Source: Mycolicibacterium monacense (GTDB taxonomy: Bacteria > Actinomycetota > Actinomycetes > Mycobacteriales > Mycobacteriaceae). Taken from it: a stretch of DNA of 64,000 bases. The notes below the pieces were generated by a model. That model saw nothing but the letters and a program-made list of their open reading frames with translations, was not told the origin of the DNA and searched no databases. The stretch lies in contig NZ_AP022617.1 of NCBI RefSeq assembly GCF_010731575.1, forward strand, positions 2,232,001-2,296,000. The letters are read 5' to 3'. Below, piece by piece: positions 63,701 to 64,000 of the stretch. The position numbers were made by a program, and so were the translations under genes. Numbering within the stretch: position 1 is the stretch's first letter; every line of letters starts with the position of its first letter.

Positions 63701-64000
63701 CGGGGCCGGCCGACCTCGTAGGTGCCGTCGTCGTCCTGGAAGGTCACGGTGACTTCACGTTTGGTGCCGTCGATGCTGACCTCGCAGTCGAACGTGGCGC
63801 CCTTCTTCACCTCGGGGCTCTCCCCGTTGTTGCACTTGACGTCGCGGACGTTCTTGGCGCCGTAGCCGTTCGACTCGTCGGTGAGGATCTGCTGCACACC
63901 GGACTGGGCGGCGTTGACGTCCAGCTTGGTCGTCACGAAGAAGCCGGGCTTCCAGAAGCCGAGCACGAGGACGACGATGACGATCAGTAGGACGAGGGCA
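63697..64000 (-). CDS. DUF4333 membrane protein (Rv2091c-like), N-terminus cut by window edge
   Basis: The C-terminal 100 residues of a longer protein. A membrane helix ([16 protein letters not shown]) at the window edge is followed by an extracytoplasmic DUF4333 domain ([30 protein letters not shown] and [21 protein letters not shown]), with two conserved Cys likely disulfide-bonded. The N-terminus lies beyond 64000. Position next to the exonuclease matches Rv2091c. The function is unknown. Confidence 0.8.
   Translation of the reverse strand, partial: ALVLLIVIVVLVLGFWKPGFFVTTKLDVNAAQSGVQQILTDESNGYGAKNVRDVKCNNGESPEVKKGATFDCEVSIDGTKREVTVTFQDDDGTYEVGRPR

Overview
The window is high-GC actinobacterial DNA with strongly biased codon use, typical of a rapidly growing mycobacterium (Mycolicibacterium-like). 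The right half follows the gene order of Mycobacterium tuberculosis from about Rv2045c (lipT) to Rv2091c: lipT, lppI, rbpA, ppm1, lnt, fxsA, a dienelactone hydrolase, an Rv2061c-type oxidase, cobN, cobG, cobH, cobIJ, cobK, cobM, cobL, Rv2073c, Rv2074, pepE and the Rv2090 exonuclease. The synteny is recalled from knowledge of that genome; no alignment was run. No tRNA, rRNA, insertion sequence, prophage or CRISPR array was seen. No stretch over about 300 bases lacks a gene except the regulatory region at 19825-20128, which is annotated.

Layout. 1-2508: a MoxR/CbbQ-type AAA+ ATPase (cut by the window edge) and its VWA partner. They are divergent from a four-gene operon (2590-7143: two acyl-CoA dehydrogenases, an SDR and an amidohydrolase). 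7317-14340: an isolated MceE-type lipoprotein, then a P450, an NAD(P)-dependent reductase, a luciferase-like oxidoreductase, an FGGY kinase and a thioesterase. 14430-20782: a flavodoxin-like protein and a five-gene putative organosulfur operon (FMN-dependent monooxygenase, rhodanese, ABC permease, lipoprotein and ATPase), preceded by a cysteine-rich leader peptide and a divergent GntR regulator. 20786-27429: an acyl-CoA dehydrogenase, xylulokinase and assorted membrane or small proteins. 27506-36706: a phosphotransferase fusion, lipT, lppI, lipoproteins, a winged-helix/hydrolase fusion regulator and a RecQ-type helicase. 36830-43296: rbpA, ppm1, lnt and neighbours. 43319-60737: cobalamin genes split by an osmoprotectant ABC operon, a TauD-type dioxygenase and a cNMP-binding protein. 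60734-64000: pepE, a hotdog-like protein, a 5'-3' exonuclease and a DUF4333 protein (cut by the edge).

How the genes work together. The cobalamin genes supply much of the aerobic, late-cobalt-insertion corrin pathway: CobI and CobJ (fused), CobG, CobM, CobK, CobL, CobH and the chelatase subunit CobN. Lnt and Ppm1 are lipoprotein N-acyltransferase and polyprenol-phosphate-mannose synthase, in one operon. The 15068-19824 operon looks built to import an organosulfur compound, oxidise it and handle the released sulfur, with expression tied to cysteine supply through the leader peptide. The osmoprotectant operon has a SigF-type promoter, but its binding-protein gene carries a one-base frameshift.

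Most interesting signals: the leaderless poly-Cys leader peptide (19967-20068); three direct repeats with an 11-bp period next to a winged-helix/alpha-beta-hydrolase fusion (33347-33375); interlocked divergent promoters that share an element with a second promoter (718-747 and 2528-2575); a 35-residue membrane protein and an inverted repeat upstream of cobN; and an 11-residue repeat tail on a DoxX-like protein.
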